From an uncultured Lachnospiraceae bacterium (GTDB taxonomy: Bacteria > Bacillota > Clostridia > Lachnospirales > Lachnospiraceae), in the NCBI GenBank assembly GCA_910588125.1, contig CAJUPI010000009.1:1-64000 (forward strand): 64,000 bases of DNA. The letters run 5' to 3'. Positions within the stretch are counted from its first letter, which is position 1. Each line of letters begins with the position of its first letter. The notes beneath the pieces are model-generated. The model was given only the letters and a program-made list of their open reading frames with translations. It had not been told where the DNA came from and did no database searches. A program made the position numbers and the translations under genes. Shown one piece after another: positions 1 through 8,109 of the stretch.

Positions 1-72
1 AGAATGTTCGTGAACAGCCGGACACTGGATAAGAAAAATGACGGGTAACTTATTTTGCAACACCCTCTTCCC
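1..72. repeat. R2 hairpin repeat, right half only
   Basis: The window opens inside a repeat that recurs near 11.8, 29.7 and 32.9 kb. The core GTTCGTGAACAGCCGGACAC is followed by a TTATTTTGCAACACCC tail. The left arm lies outside the window, so the hairpin cannot be folded here. It sits just downstream of the minus-strand phosphohexomutase gene, so it probably serves as that operon's terminator (inference). Bases 73-116 hold nothing else recognisable. Confidence 0.6.
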
Positions 73-116
73 CCAAGACTGAATATTTTCAATGCTTATT
101 CTCTTACGCTTAGATC

Positions 117-1853
117 TCAGGCCAGCCTTTTTACCGCTTCTGTCAGTCTTGCCAGCTTTCCGGCGGCGTCTTCACGGCTGATTCCTTTTACTCCCATATA
201 GTATTTGACCTTTGGCTCTGTACCTGACGGGCGGACACAGCACCAGGCGTCCCCTTCCAGGTCAAAATAAAGCACATTGGATTTTGGCAACCTGGTTTTT
301 GACCACCTGCCGGTATTACAATCAAACATACTCCCTTTCTCATAATCGCGAAAAGCACAAACCTGGTATTCTCCAATCCTCTCCGGCGGATTCTGGCGGA
401 TTTTCTCCAGCAGCTCCCGGATCTTTTCGGCGCCTTCCGCGCCTTTCATGGTAACGGTACAAAGGCCTTCACTAAAATATCCGTATTTTTCAAACAAACG
501 CTCCATCTGCTCACACAACGTCAATCCCTGAGAGCGGTAATAAGCTGCCGCCTCGCACAGCTTCATCACTGCCACCACCGCATCCTTATCCCGGGCATGA
601 GTTCCTGCCAGACAGCCATAGCTTTCCTCATATCCAAATAAAAACTCATGATCCTTCTTCTGTTCAAAGAACTTAATCTGTTCTCCGATATATTTAAATC
701 CGGTTAAGGTTTCTATCCTTTCTACGCCATAGCATTTTGCAATCTCCCGTGACATTTTTCCGGATACAATAGTGGTAACCACTGCTCCATTCTCGGGAAG
801 CTGCCCTAGCTTTTGCTTTTGGGAAAGAATATATTCCAAAATAATCATTCCCGACATATTTCCGGTAAATGCCTCATATTCTCCGGTTGCAGGATTCTTG
901 GCATAAATCCCCAAACGATCTGCATCGGGATCTGTAGCCAGGACCAGCTCCGCATCCACCTGGCTCGCCATCTTTAACACTAAGGCAAAAGCATTCTTAT
1001 CCTCCGGATTCGGATAGCTGACTGTGGGAAAATCTCCGTCCGGCAGTTCCTGCTCCGGCACTACCATGATCTGCTCAAACCCCAGCTCACCTAAAATTCG
1101 CCGTACTGGAAGATTTCCCGTACCGTGAAGAGGCGTATAGACGATCTTCATGTCCCGGCCCTGTTCCCGGATTAGCTGTGGATGAATTACCAGCTTTTTT
1201 AGCTCCTCCATATAGCGATCATCAATCTCAGCTCCGATAGTCTGGTACAGTTCCTGGCTTATGGCATCCTCCAATTTCATGGTTTTGGCCATGCCATAAT
1301 CCACAATAGCATTGACTTCATTGATAATTTCTTGATCTCTAGGCGCCGTAATCTGCGCTCCATCTTCCCAATACACCTTATAGCCATTATATTCCGGAGG
1401 ATTATGGCTGGCTGTCACCACGATCCCCGCAATGCAGCCTAATTCCCGCAAGGCAAAGGACAACTCCGGCGTAGGCCGCAGCGAATCAAACACATATGCC
1501 TTAATGCCGTTTGCCGCCAGGCAAAGAGCCGCTTCCTCTGCAAACTCCTTTGACATCCGCCGGGAATCAAACGCAATAGCCACTCCCTGTTTTTCGCACG
1601 GTTCTTTATTGATATAATTTGCCAGCCCCTGTGTGGCCTTGCGCACCGTATAGATATTCATCCGGTTGCTTCCGGCTCCTAAAATCCCCCGCAAACCGCC
1701 GGTGCCAAATTCCAGATCCCGATAAAAACGATCCGTAAGCTCTGCCTCATTGCCGGCCAGTTCTCTAAGCTCCGCCTTCGTATCGCTGTCAAATACTGGT
1801 GATTCCAACCATAGTTGATACCGCCCAGCCACATCGCTTCTCATCTCTCCCAT
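117..1853 (-). CDS. phospho-sugar mutase (phosphoglucomutase/phosphomannomutase family), mannan operon copy
   Basis: Alpha-D-phosphohexomutase of 578 residues that interconverts hexose 1- and 6-phosphates through a phosphoserine. Visible signatures are the phosphoserine loop TASHNPPEYNGYK (Ser about 149), the metal loop ATDPDADRLG, the sugar-binding GYEESYG and the phosphate-binding RPSGTEPK. The start at 1853 is chosen because AGGAGG lies 8 nt upstream; a longer reading would run back into the GH130 gene. It is the last gene of the minus-strand operon running from the CE2 esterase. There it most likely converts the mannose-1-phosphate released by the GH130 enzymes to mannose-6-phosphate (inference from context). 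A paralogue of identical length lies at 33028-34764. Confidence 0.93.
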   Translation of the reverse strand: MGEMRSDVAGRYQLWLESPVFDSDTKAELRELAGNEAELTDRFYRDLEFGTGGLRGILGAGSNRMNIYTVRKATQGLANYINKEPCEKQGVAIAFDSRRMSKEFAEEAALCLAANGIKAYVFDSLRPTPELSFALRELGCIAGIVVTASHNPPEYNGYKVYWEDGAQITAPRDQEIINEVNAIVDYGMAKTMKLEDAISQELYQTIGAEIDDRYMEELKKLVIHPQLIREQGRDMKIVYTPLHGTGNLPVRRILGELGFEQIMVVPEQELPDGDFPTVSYPNPEDKNAFALVLKMASQVDAELVLATDPDADRLGIYAKNPATGEYEAFTGNMSGMIILEYILSQKQKLGQLPENGAVVTTIVSGKMSREIAKCYGVERIETLTGFKYIGEQIKFFEQKKDHEFLFGYEESYGCLAGTHARDKDAVVAVMKLCEAAAYYRSQGLTLCEQMERLFEKYGYFSEGLCTVTMKGAEGAEKIRELLEKIRQNPPERIGEYQVCAFRDYEKGSMFDCNTGRWSKTRLPKSNVLYFDLEGDAWCCVRPSGTEPKVKYYMGVKGISREDAAGKLARLTEAVKRLA

Positions 1854-1924
1854 CTTTCCCGCCTCCTGTTTTCCCTTCCTCTGCAAACCCTGTCCCTGCT
1901 TCCCGGCCGTATGCCTTCTGGCAG

Positions 1925-3100
1925 TTATTCCTTCCCGGCCAGCAGCTCTTGGTTTTTCCGGATCATTTCCACCCGCTGCCGCACGCAATCCGCACTTCTT
2001 CCCGGATCCTCCGGCGTGTTAAACACATAATCCACCAACTTCTCCACCGTAGTCTCCGCCACATGCATCCGGGTGTCCGAAGAAGCATAATAGATTAACA
2101 CCTGTCCGTTCTCCCGCACCACAGCACCGTTGGTAAAGACCACATTTGACACGTCTCCCACTCTTTCTTCTCCCCTTGGTGCAATCAGGAAACCGGAAGG
2201 CTCTGCAATTACCTGCTCCGGGTGCTTCAGATCTGTTGCAAATGCATAGATCACATACCGCAAGCCTGCTGCCGTATTCCGCACCCCATGGGCGATGTGA
2301 ATCCATCCCTTTTCTGTCCGGATCGGCACTGCCCCCGCCCCGTTCTTGGATTCCGTGATCGTGTGATACTTACGCCGGCTGGTCATAATCTCCTCATCGA
2401 TCACCGCATGGGTAATATCCTCACACAGGCCAAACCCCACACCGCCGCCGCTGCCTGTATCAATAAAATCATCCATAGGTCTGGTATAAAATGCATATTT
2501 TCCATCTACCAGCTCTGGATGCAGCACTACATTTCTCTGCTGCGGCGAACGCAGTGTTACCAGATTCGGCAATCTCTCCCAGCTTTTCAGATCTTTCGTC
2601 CTCACGATTCCGGCAGCTGCCACTGCCGCTGACAAGTCCTTCACTGAGGTATCCTTGCTCTCGGAACAAAACACTCCATAAATATATCCGTCCTCGTGCT
2701 TCGTCAGGCGCATATCATATACATTCGTCTCCTCCGGACAAGTATCCGGCAGCATTACCGGCTCATCCCAAAAGCGGAAGCCATCCACCCCGCTCTCACT
2801 CTCCGCCACGGCAAAAAAGGATTTCCGGTCATTTCCCTCTACCCGAACCACCAGGCAGATTTTTCCGTCAAGCTCAATTGCTCCTGCGTTCATCACCGCA
2901 TTCACGCCCAGACGCTCCATAAAATAAGGATTTGTCTCAACATTCAGATCAAATCTCCACTCTACCGGAATATGCTCCCTCGTCAATACCGGATCTTCAT
3001 ACCGATCATAAATACCGTTATAAAAATCTGTTTTCCGGTTTCTTCTTGCTGTCAGCTGTTCCAGCCTTTCTTTCTCCTTCTTATACCCTTCATGAATCAT
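1925..3100 (-). CDS. GH130_1-like 4-O-beta-D-mannosyl-D-glucose phosphorylase
   Basis: Cytoplasmic phosphorylase of 391 residues; no signal peptide. The family splits beta-1,4-mannosyl-glucose with phosphate to mannose-1-phosphate and glucose. The five-bladed propeller family signature is seen in VRVEGNDRKSFFAVAES and in VYDMRL, where Asp129 matches the GH130 catalytic Asp. The long N-terminal helix rich in Lys, Glu and Arg and the 391-residue length fit subfamily 1 rather than the shorter mannooligosaccharide phosphorylases. The start follows AGGTGATGGT. It sits between the 2-epimerase and the phosphohexomutase, which is the enzyme order needed for mannobiose breakdown. Substrate is inferred from subfamily and context. 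Confidence 0.92.
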   Translation of the reverse strand: MIHEGYKKEKERLEQLTARRNRKTDFYNGIYDRYEDPVLTREHIPVEWRFDLNVETNPYFMERLGVNAVMNAGAIELDGKICLVVRVEGNDRKSFFAVAESESGVDGFRFWDEPVMLPDTCPEETNVYDMRLTKHEDGYIYGVFCSESKDTSVKDLSAAVAAAGIVRTKDLKSWERLPNLVTLRSPQQRNVVLHPELVDGKYAFYTRPMDDFIDTGSGGGVGFGLCEDITHAVIDEEIMTSRRKYHTITESKNGAGAVPIRTEKGWIHIAHGVRNTAAGLRYVIYAFATDLKHPEQVIAEPSGFLIAPRGEERVGDVSNVVFTNGAVVRENGQVLIYYASSDTRMHVAETTVEKLVDYVFNTPEDPGRSADCVRQRVEMIRKNQELLAGKE

Positions 3101-3168
3101 ACCATCACCTCATTTATTTTTTATTATCAGCACCTGCTGCCCGCTTTCTGCCAGTCACCGGCAAAGCG

Positions 3169-4335
3169 TTACTTCTTCATCCTTCGAATCACTTCCATAC
3201 ACATTCTTCCATTATGGTAAGGACACTTCCAGGGTTCTACTATCGGCTCCCCCTCAATTGGTTTCCCCGTCTCATCTACCCGCCAATACCACTCGGATCC
3301 CGCTCTCGGATCCACGATTACCCGGCTGATATACTGCCAGATATCCTCTGCCGCCTCCAAAAATTCTTTCCGCTTTGGACACTTTTCCCAGGCATTTAGA
3401 AAACCTACTACCGACTCCGCCTGTACCCACCAGATCCGGTCAGTATTATCCACGCCGTTCTCACACTCGTTCATCACGCTGTGATCCCGGTATGCCCTTT
3501 CATAGATTTTCTCTGCCAATGCCAGAATGACTGGATTCATCTTCTCGAGATAGCCCTCATCCCCCAGCACCTGACATCCCCGGTCAATCAGCCACGAACT
3601 CTCGATATCATGCCCGTAAGAATGAAGATCGATCAGAGAATTCCATTCCCCGTCAAAAAACACTTCCTGCCGCTTTTTCTTTGGATTGTACACTTTATCT
3701 GCAAACAGATCCAAAAGCTTTCTCAGCTTATCTGCCACATCTGGCCGGTGATCTACCCGGTAAAGCTCCGTATATGCCTCAAACACATGCAGCAGTGTAT
3801 TCATCGTGCGAGCTGCCATCACCCCGTTTTCTGAAAGCTTCTCGTTAGATGCCGGCACAAATCTCCGGTCAAATGCTTCTTTATACCCGCCATCATCCCG
3901 ACAACGGCTTTCAATCAGCTCATAAAGCGTATATGCCAGCTCCAGAGCTTCCTTTTTTTTGCTTGCTGCATAATAAGAGGCCAGAGCATACACGGCAAAT
4001 GCCTGATTGTAAGTATGCTTCGTCTCGTCCTTCGCCTTTCCATCAAAGGCCAGAGACCAGTATACGCCGCCATATTGTTTATCGAGACAGTAATCACGCA
4101 AAAACAGAAATGCATGTTCCGCGTATAACAACAGATTTTCCTGCTTCAATGTCAAAAAAGCATTGGAAAAAAACCATAAGATCCTGCTGTTTAAAATAAC
4201 ACCTTTTTCCGCCTGCTTGTTCAGCTTTAAATCATACCCCAGATACCCATAAAACCCGCCTTGTTGCCAGTCCGCAAGCCCCTCCCAGAAGGGAATCAGC
4301 TTATCCTGTAAATGCTTTTCTACTTCCTGTACCAT
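3169..4335 (-). CDS. cellobiose/mannobiose 2-epimerase (AGE family)
   Basis: Alpha6/alpha6-barrel enzyme of 388 residues related to N-acylglucosamine 2-epimerase. The N-terminal GGFYGYLGYD and KGVILNSRILWFFSNAF segments are typical of bacterial cellobiose 2-epimerases. Likely catalytic and binding His residues lie in DLHSYGHDIESSWL, YRDHSVMNE and CPYHNGRMC. The reaction flips the configuration at C2 of the reducing-end sugar. In mannan loci it turns beta-1,4-mannobiose into mannosylglucose, the substrate of the neighbouring GH130_1 enzyme. AGGAGG precedes the ATG by 4 nt. The gap to the upstream esterase is 15 nt, so the genes are cotranscribed. Confidence 0.93.
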   Translation of the reverse strand: MVQEVEKHLQDKLIPFWEGLADWQQGGFYGYLGYDLKLNKQAEKGVILNSRILWFFSNAFLTLKQENLLLYAEHAFLFLRDYCLDKQYGGVYWSLAFDGKAKDETKHTYNQAFAVYALASYYAASKKKEALELAYTLYELIESRCRDDGGYKEAFDRRFVPASNEKLSENGVMAARTMNTLLHVFEAYTELYRVDHRPDVADKLRKLLDLFADKVYNPKKKRQEVFFDGEWNSLIDLHSYGHDIESSWLIDRGCQVLGDEGYLEKMNPVILALAEKIYERAYRDHSVMNECENGVDNTDRIWWVQAESVVGFLNAWEKCPKRKEFLEAAEDIWQYISRVIVDPRAGSEWYWRVDETGKPIEGEPIVEPWKCPYHNGRMCMEVIRRMKK

Positions 4336-4350
4336 CTCTCCTCCTTTTCC

Positions 4351-5460
4351 TCAGACATCCCTGCCTGTCGTTCCTCCTCTTCCTCTGCCCTCTTCCATTC
4401 CGTCCTCCCCGGTTTTGCCCTCCCACACCAAGATCTCCAGCCGGTTGATATAATCTGCCAGCTCCCCGGCCATCTGCTCCGCCTCCGGAATCCTAATATG
4501 CCCCGGGGTGCCGCATCCGTTTTGGGTATACCGAAAATGAAAGATCCGTTCATCTCCCAGCTCCCTGCACACCTTTTCTATGGCCTCGTCCCATTCCCGG
4601 CTGTGTTTCATAATGGTAGTCGTCAGAAGAATCACCGCATGAGGATACTTCCTCCGAATTTCCTGAATCCAGCATCGATAACGATATCTCCAGTATTCCG
4701 CACGCAGTCCTTCCGGATCTGTTTTCATGTAATCATCAGGATTGCTGTCATTCTGCCCGACAGCCACAATCACCACATGAGGTACATAACAGGAAAAATC
4801 CCAGTCCGAAGGTTCTCCCAATCCCGGATGATAATGTACCTTGTCCCATACGGATTCCATTCCCGGATATACCGGTGGCTCCACCCAGCCATTCCCGTTC
4901 AAAAGAGGAATTCCCCCCTGAGCGATGCAGTGAATCTCTGCTTCCAGCTTACGCGCTGCTATCCATCCGTAAGAATACCAGCTGTTAGAATACTCTCCCT
5001 TATGTTCCGGATCCGGTCGGCCGGCATATTCCACAGCCTCCGACACCTCTCCTGCCGACACGGAATCCCCATATACTTCCATTCTTCTGACCGGTCTTTC
5101 CGGCGGCTTTAACAGTACACTGCCTTCGGAAAGCTCCAGACTCTTAAGTATAATTTCATGGCAGCTGTCCTGACGCTTAAAAAACAGCACCTGATGGTTC
5201 CGTTCTTCCTCTTCCTCCATAAAAACCAGATGAGTCTCTCCCCAATCGTTCAGTTTATACTTCTTTTGCCGCCCGTCCACAATGGCTCCCACATAATTAT
5301 CCCAACAAGCTCTTCTGTTTTCTATTGTCAGCTCCGCTTTCTTTCCCCAAAAGCAGAAGCTCAGTGAGGTTGCCGGAAATATAAATTCCGGCTTTTCCCT
5401 GTCCTTTCTGTCAATCCGCCCCATATAACTTAACCGGGCATCCCCCAGTGATACCTTCAT
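4351..5460 (-). CDS. CE2-type carbohydrate esterase (SGNH hydrolase), likely mannooligosaccharide deacetylase
   Basis: Protein of 369 residues without a signal peptide. An N-terminal beta-rich domain (about residues 1-125) is followed by an SGNH hydrolase domain starting at MEVYGDSVSAGE, which contains the nucleophile Ser. AVGQNDSN supplies the block III Asn, and the C-terminal GTPGHIRIPEAEQMA holds the catalytic His. This architecture fits carbohydrate esterase family 2, which removes acetyl groups from oligosaccharides. Here it is expected to deacetylate imported mannooligosaccharides in the cytoplasm (inference). The ATG at 5460 is preferred because GAGGATAACAGAG precedes it; a TTG 60 nt upstream has no ribosome binding site. 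First gene of the operon driven from 5561-5589. Confidence 0.85.
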   Translation of the reverse strand: MKVSLGDARLSYMGRIDRKDREKPEFIFPATSLSFCFWGKKAELTIENRRACWDNYVGAIVDGRQKKYKLNDWGETHLVFMEEEEERNHQVLFFKRQDSCHEIILKSLELSEGSVLLKPPERPVRRMEVYGDSVSAGEVSEAVEYAGRPDPEHKGEYSNSWYSYGWIAARKLEAEIHCIAQGGIPLLNGNGWVEPPVYPGMESVWDKVHYHPGLGEPSDWDFSCYVPHVVIVAVGQNDSNPDDYMKTDPEGLRAEYWRYRYRCWIQEIRRKYPHAVILLTTTIMKHSREWDEAIEKVCRELGDERIFHFRYTQNGCGTPGHIRIPEAEQMAGELADYINRLEILVWEGKTGEDGMEEGRGRGGTTGRDV

Positions 5461-5546
5461 CTCTGTTATCCTCTTCCTCCCGGGTTTTCTGATTTCTAGG
5501 TCTGCATCTCCATATGGCAATTAATTTAACTTATTTATTTTCATAT

Positions 5547-5589
5547 TTTAATTTAAATTAATTATACATATTTAATTTAAATTAAGCAA
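5547..5589 (-). promoter_or_regulatory. Promoter with two AT-only operator copies for the CE2-epimerase-GH130_1-mutase operon
   Basis: On the minus strand a TTGCTT -35 (5584-5589) and a TATAAT -10 (5561-5566) are separated by exactly 17 bp. The 15-mer TTTAATTTAAATTAA occurs twice, at 5571-5585 (filling the spacer) and at 5547-5561 (starting just past the -10), 24 bp apart. It contains the perfect palindrome TTAATTTAAATTAA. The placement is what a repressor would need; the LacI regulator at 24185-25204 is the obvious candidate (inference). Confidence 0.75.
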
Positions 5590-5656
5590 GCTTTTTTTCA
5601 TTAACTTTTTATTAACATATTGACATGCCTGCATATCAAACATGAGCTTTCGACTC

Positions 5657-5811
5657 CAATGTCATTAAGTTTAGTGATGAGAATACTCAGCCATGGAACA
5701 AGGAGCGGGAAGCGGCCGGAAATGATCTGCTAATTTTGACTTTGCAGGGATTTAGAAGTCTTTAAATCCCTGAGTTTTGCCTAGAAACGAAAAGCCACTC
5801 TGTCTGAGCGA
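5657..5811. repeat. R1 palindromic element, truncated copy a
   Basis: It begins with the 15-bp terminus CAATGTCATTAAGTT, then the type-A block with CTCAGCCATGG, then one arm of the long stem. The sequence stops inside the apical core (TGTCTGAGCGAAG) at about 5811, and the second arm is missing. It lies between the MFS gene and the CE2 operon promoter. Confidence 0.8.
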
Positions 5812-5822
5812 AGTATCACAAA

Positions 5823-5836
5823 TTAATTTAAATTAA
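5823..5836. promoter_or_regulatory. Third copy of the TTAATTTAAATTAA palindrome
   Basis: A perfect 14-bp AT-only palindrome identical to the core of the two operator copies at 5547-5585. It lies about 240 bp upstream of the promoter and could permit looping between repressor dimers (inference). Confidence 0.55.
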
Positions 5837-5852
5837 TTTCAAACAAAATATA

Positions 5853-5892
5853 CCTCCGACAAACAAGAAAATACTCCCTTGTTTGCCGAGGG
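5853..5892 (-). terminator. Intrinsic terminator of the MFS gene
   Basis: On the minus strand, a stem of about 15 bp (CCCTCGGCAAACAAG pairing with CTTGTTTGTCGGAGG) is followed by TATATTTTGTTT. It lies 110 bp past the stop of the transporter gene. Confidence 0.75.
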
Positions 5893-6002
5893 TAAAATTC
5901 TTTTTTGAGAAGTTTTGATTTTTAATTTAAGTGTTTAATCTAAGAAGACTGACATAATAGATCTATCGCTTCCACACATCCGCCATGGCGACAGCTGTTT
6001 TC

Positions 6003-7211
6003 TCACGGCTTTACTCTTTCTGTAAACCCAATCACCACTGCTGCTCCCGCCACCCCGGCCAACGACGCTACCATCAGCATAACCTGAACTCCAGCCAGAT
6101 CAATCAGCCAGCCGCCGGCCAACGATGCCAGCACAGTTGCCACTGTATAGCTCATTCCCAAATACGCCTGTCCCTTGATGGCATCTTCTTTTCCTATCAC
6201 ACGGTTCACATAATAAACCGGGGCAATCGCTATCAGCCCCCAACCGGCAAGCTGCAGCACCTGCACCAGATAATAAACCGGCAGCGAGGGCGCCAACAAC
6301 GAAGCAACCGCCTTCACAGCCATAAAAACCCCGCAAAGCCGATACCAGACATCACTGCCCGCCTTTTTTAGCATATAAGAAAACAAAAACATCGGCGGCA
6401 GCTCCACCCAGGCACACAGGGACATGACAAATCCCACCTCCAAGCTTCCCCCTCCCTTCGCCTGGATAATCTGGTACAGAAAATTATTGAGCAACACATG
6501 GCTGATATATAAAAGCACCGTTCCTCCCAATACAGCGGCAAATCGCGGATACTTTCTCAAAAATGCCGCCATCTTCCCCTGTTTTCGTTTTTCTGCCTCT
6601 GGCATTCTTTCCTTTACCCTTCCCGCCCCTTCCCTTTTCCTGTCAAACGGATAAATCAATACCCCGGTAATTAAAAATCCATACCCGGCCATAATCCCCA
6701 CCGGCACTGCGATGATCCCCGCTCTAGCTGTCAATATTCCCATCACATAAGACAGCATTGCATAGGCCACGGATCCGATCCCCCTGGCAAGTCCCCAATT
6801 CAGCCGGGCCCCCTGGCTGAGCATCTCCGTGCCCAGAGAGTTGATAAAAGGCATCAAAAGCTGCAAAGACACAGCACAGCAGCCATAAAAAACACCTGTC
6901 AGGATCACTGATTTCCGATATGCCACAAAAAGAAGCACAGATGCCAGAAATGCCAGCGCACATATAATCATCACAATCCATTTTAAAGAAAAAGCGGAGG
7001 GCTGATCCGCATAATCCGCCACCACTGGCTGAATAATAAATGCCATAATTCCGGAAGCCGCCAAAACCAGGCCGATCTGAGAACTCGTAAGCCCGCAGTC
7101 CAGCAAATATACGCTGGAAAATCCCATCACAGCCGCAAAGCTCATCCAAAAAAATCCCTGGACCAAAGAATAAGCAAAGGTTATTCCCCGGTTTTTTCTT
7201 TGTGTTTTCAT
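6003..7211 (-). CDS. MFS transporter
   Basis: Integral membrane protein of 402 residues with about 12 hydrophobic segments, starting with a TM at roughly residues 12-35 and a central cytoplasmic loop rich in Arg, Lys and Glu (about 190-215). The N-terminal layout resembles the LacY/nucleoside-like MFS_1 group. The substrate cannot be read from sequence. It lies among mannan genes, so a sugar or a released monosaccharide is plausible (inference). It has its own promoter at 7285-7313, without the AT-only operator motif of the other mannan promoters, and its own terminator. It may therefore be regulated separately. Confidence 0.8.
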   Translation of the reverse strand: MKTQRKNRGITFAYSLVQGFFWMSFAAVMGFSSVYLLDCGLTSSQIGLVLAASGIMAFIIQPVVADYADQPSAFSLKWIVMIICALAFLASVLLFVAYRKSVILTGVFYGCCAVSLQLLMPFINSLGTEMLSQGARLNWGLARGIGSVAYAMLSYVMGILTARAGIIAVPVGIMAGYGFLITGVLIYPFDRKREGAGRVKERMPEAEKRKQGKMAAFLRKYPRFAAVLGGTVLLYISHVLLNNFLYQIIQAKGGGSLEVGFVMSLCAWVELPPMFLFSYMLKKAGSDVWYRLCGVFMAVKAVASLLAPSLPVYYLVQVLQLAGWGLIAIAPVYYVNRVIGKEDAIKGQAYLGMSYTVATVLASLAGGWLIDLAGVQVMLMVASLAGVAGAAVVIGFTERVKP

Positions 7212-7284
7212 ATCCTTCCTGTCCTTCTCTGCACTATTCTCTTATTTTCTCCTGCCGCTTTGTATTTGCAAAAACAGTTAATTT

Positions 7285-7313
7285 ATTATACCTTCTGATA
7301 TAATCGATTGCAA
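7285..7313 (-). promoter_or_regulatory. Promoter of the MFS gene
   Basis: TTGCAA (7308-7313) and TATAAT (7285-7290) on the minus strand with 17-bp spacing. The spacer starts with an AATCGATT palindrome overlapping the -35; a central CG is typical of many LacI-family operators, so it is a possible operator (inference). Confidence 0.7.
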
Positions 7314-7383
7314 CCATTTCAGGAAACAGGCTGAGCACATCTTTAGGTGATCCAGGTATAGGGAATAATCTCTCAGAAATCCC

Positions 7384-7412
7384 TTGATATAACTGCCCTG
7401 TCCGGTTAAAAT
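7384..7412 (+). promoter_or_regulatory. Promoter of the sce7726-family gene
   Basis: TTGATA (7384-7389) and TAAAAT (7407-7412) with 17-bp spacing on the plus strand, 64 bp before the ATG. A 20-bp AT palindrome (AATATTTTTATAAAAATATT) begins at the -10. Confidence 0.6.
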
Positions 7413-7475
7413 ATTTTTATAAAAATATTCTCAGGAATAGGTCAGCTAACCATCCTGACTGACAGGAGAAATTAT

Positions 7476-8069
7476 ATGTTATACGACAAGGATATCCGAG
7501 AACCATTATTTGACTTTCTGGAAGAACGATATGGCAAAAGCCGTATCATAGAAGAAAAACAGATAGGCAGATCCCGTGCTGATGCGATACTGGTGCGACC
7601 CCTGGATCTGTCAGGAATCGAAATCAAAAGCGACGCCGATACCTATTCACGTCTGGAAAGGCAAATCAAAGATTATGACTGGTATTTTGATTACAATTAT
7701 GTAGCCGCAGGTTCCCGCCATGGAGCCCACATTGCCGAACATGTCCCGCCATGGTGGGGCATCATCACCATCGAACAGGAAGAAACCGGCGTGGATTTTT
7801 ACATGCTTCGGGAAGCTTCCTTAAATCCCAACCGCCAGCTTCGCGCCAAGCTTTGCCTTTTATGGAGACCAGAACTCGCCCATATCCAGGAAATCAATCA
7901 AATGCCCCAATATCGTGAAAAAAGCAAAACCTTTGTCATAGAAAAGATCCTTTCAAAAGTCCCTGAGAATCTTCTTCATAAACAGATCAGTCAGGAACTG
8001 TTTGAAAGAGATTATACTATGATCGAGAAAACCATCCGGCAATACCGAGAAGGCAAAAAACGCTCCTGA
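7476..8069 (+). CDS. sce7726 family protein
   Basis: Protein of 197 residues matching the sce7726 family of unknown function. The start YDKDIREPLFDFL and the core GRSRADAILV...GIEIKSD are family features. The GIEIKSD segment resembles the E-x-K strand of a PDDEXK nuclease fold, with Asp in RSRAD a possible metal ligand (inference). No TM or signal peptide. The ATG follows AGGAGA. It is the only plus-strand gene within the mannan locus, has its own promoter and converges on the GH130_2 gene with a 40-bp gap. A mannan-related role is not evident. Confidence 0.8.
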   Translation: MLYDKDIREPLFDFLEERYGKSRIIEEKQIGRSRADAILVRPLDLSGIEIKSDADTYSRLERQIKDYDWYFDYNYVAAGSRHGAHIAEHVPPWWGIITIEQEETGVDFYMLREASLNPNRQLRAKLCLLWRPELAHIQEINQMPQYREKSKTFVIEKILSKVPENLLHKQISQELFERDYTMIEKTIRQYREGKKRS

Positions 8070-8109
8070 GCCGCCAACGCTCCTGTTTCCTCATTGATGC
8101 TTATAAAGT

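Noticed and set aside
1854..1988. N-terminal extension of the phosphohexomutase
   Set aside because: It overlaps the 3' end of the GH130_1 gene, is low-complexity and has no ribosome binding site; the ATG at 1853 has AGGAGG at good spacing.
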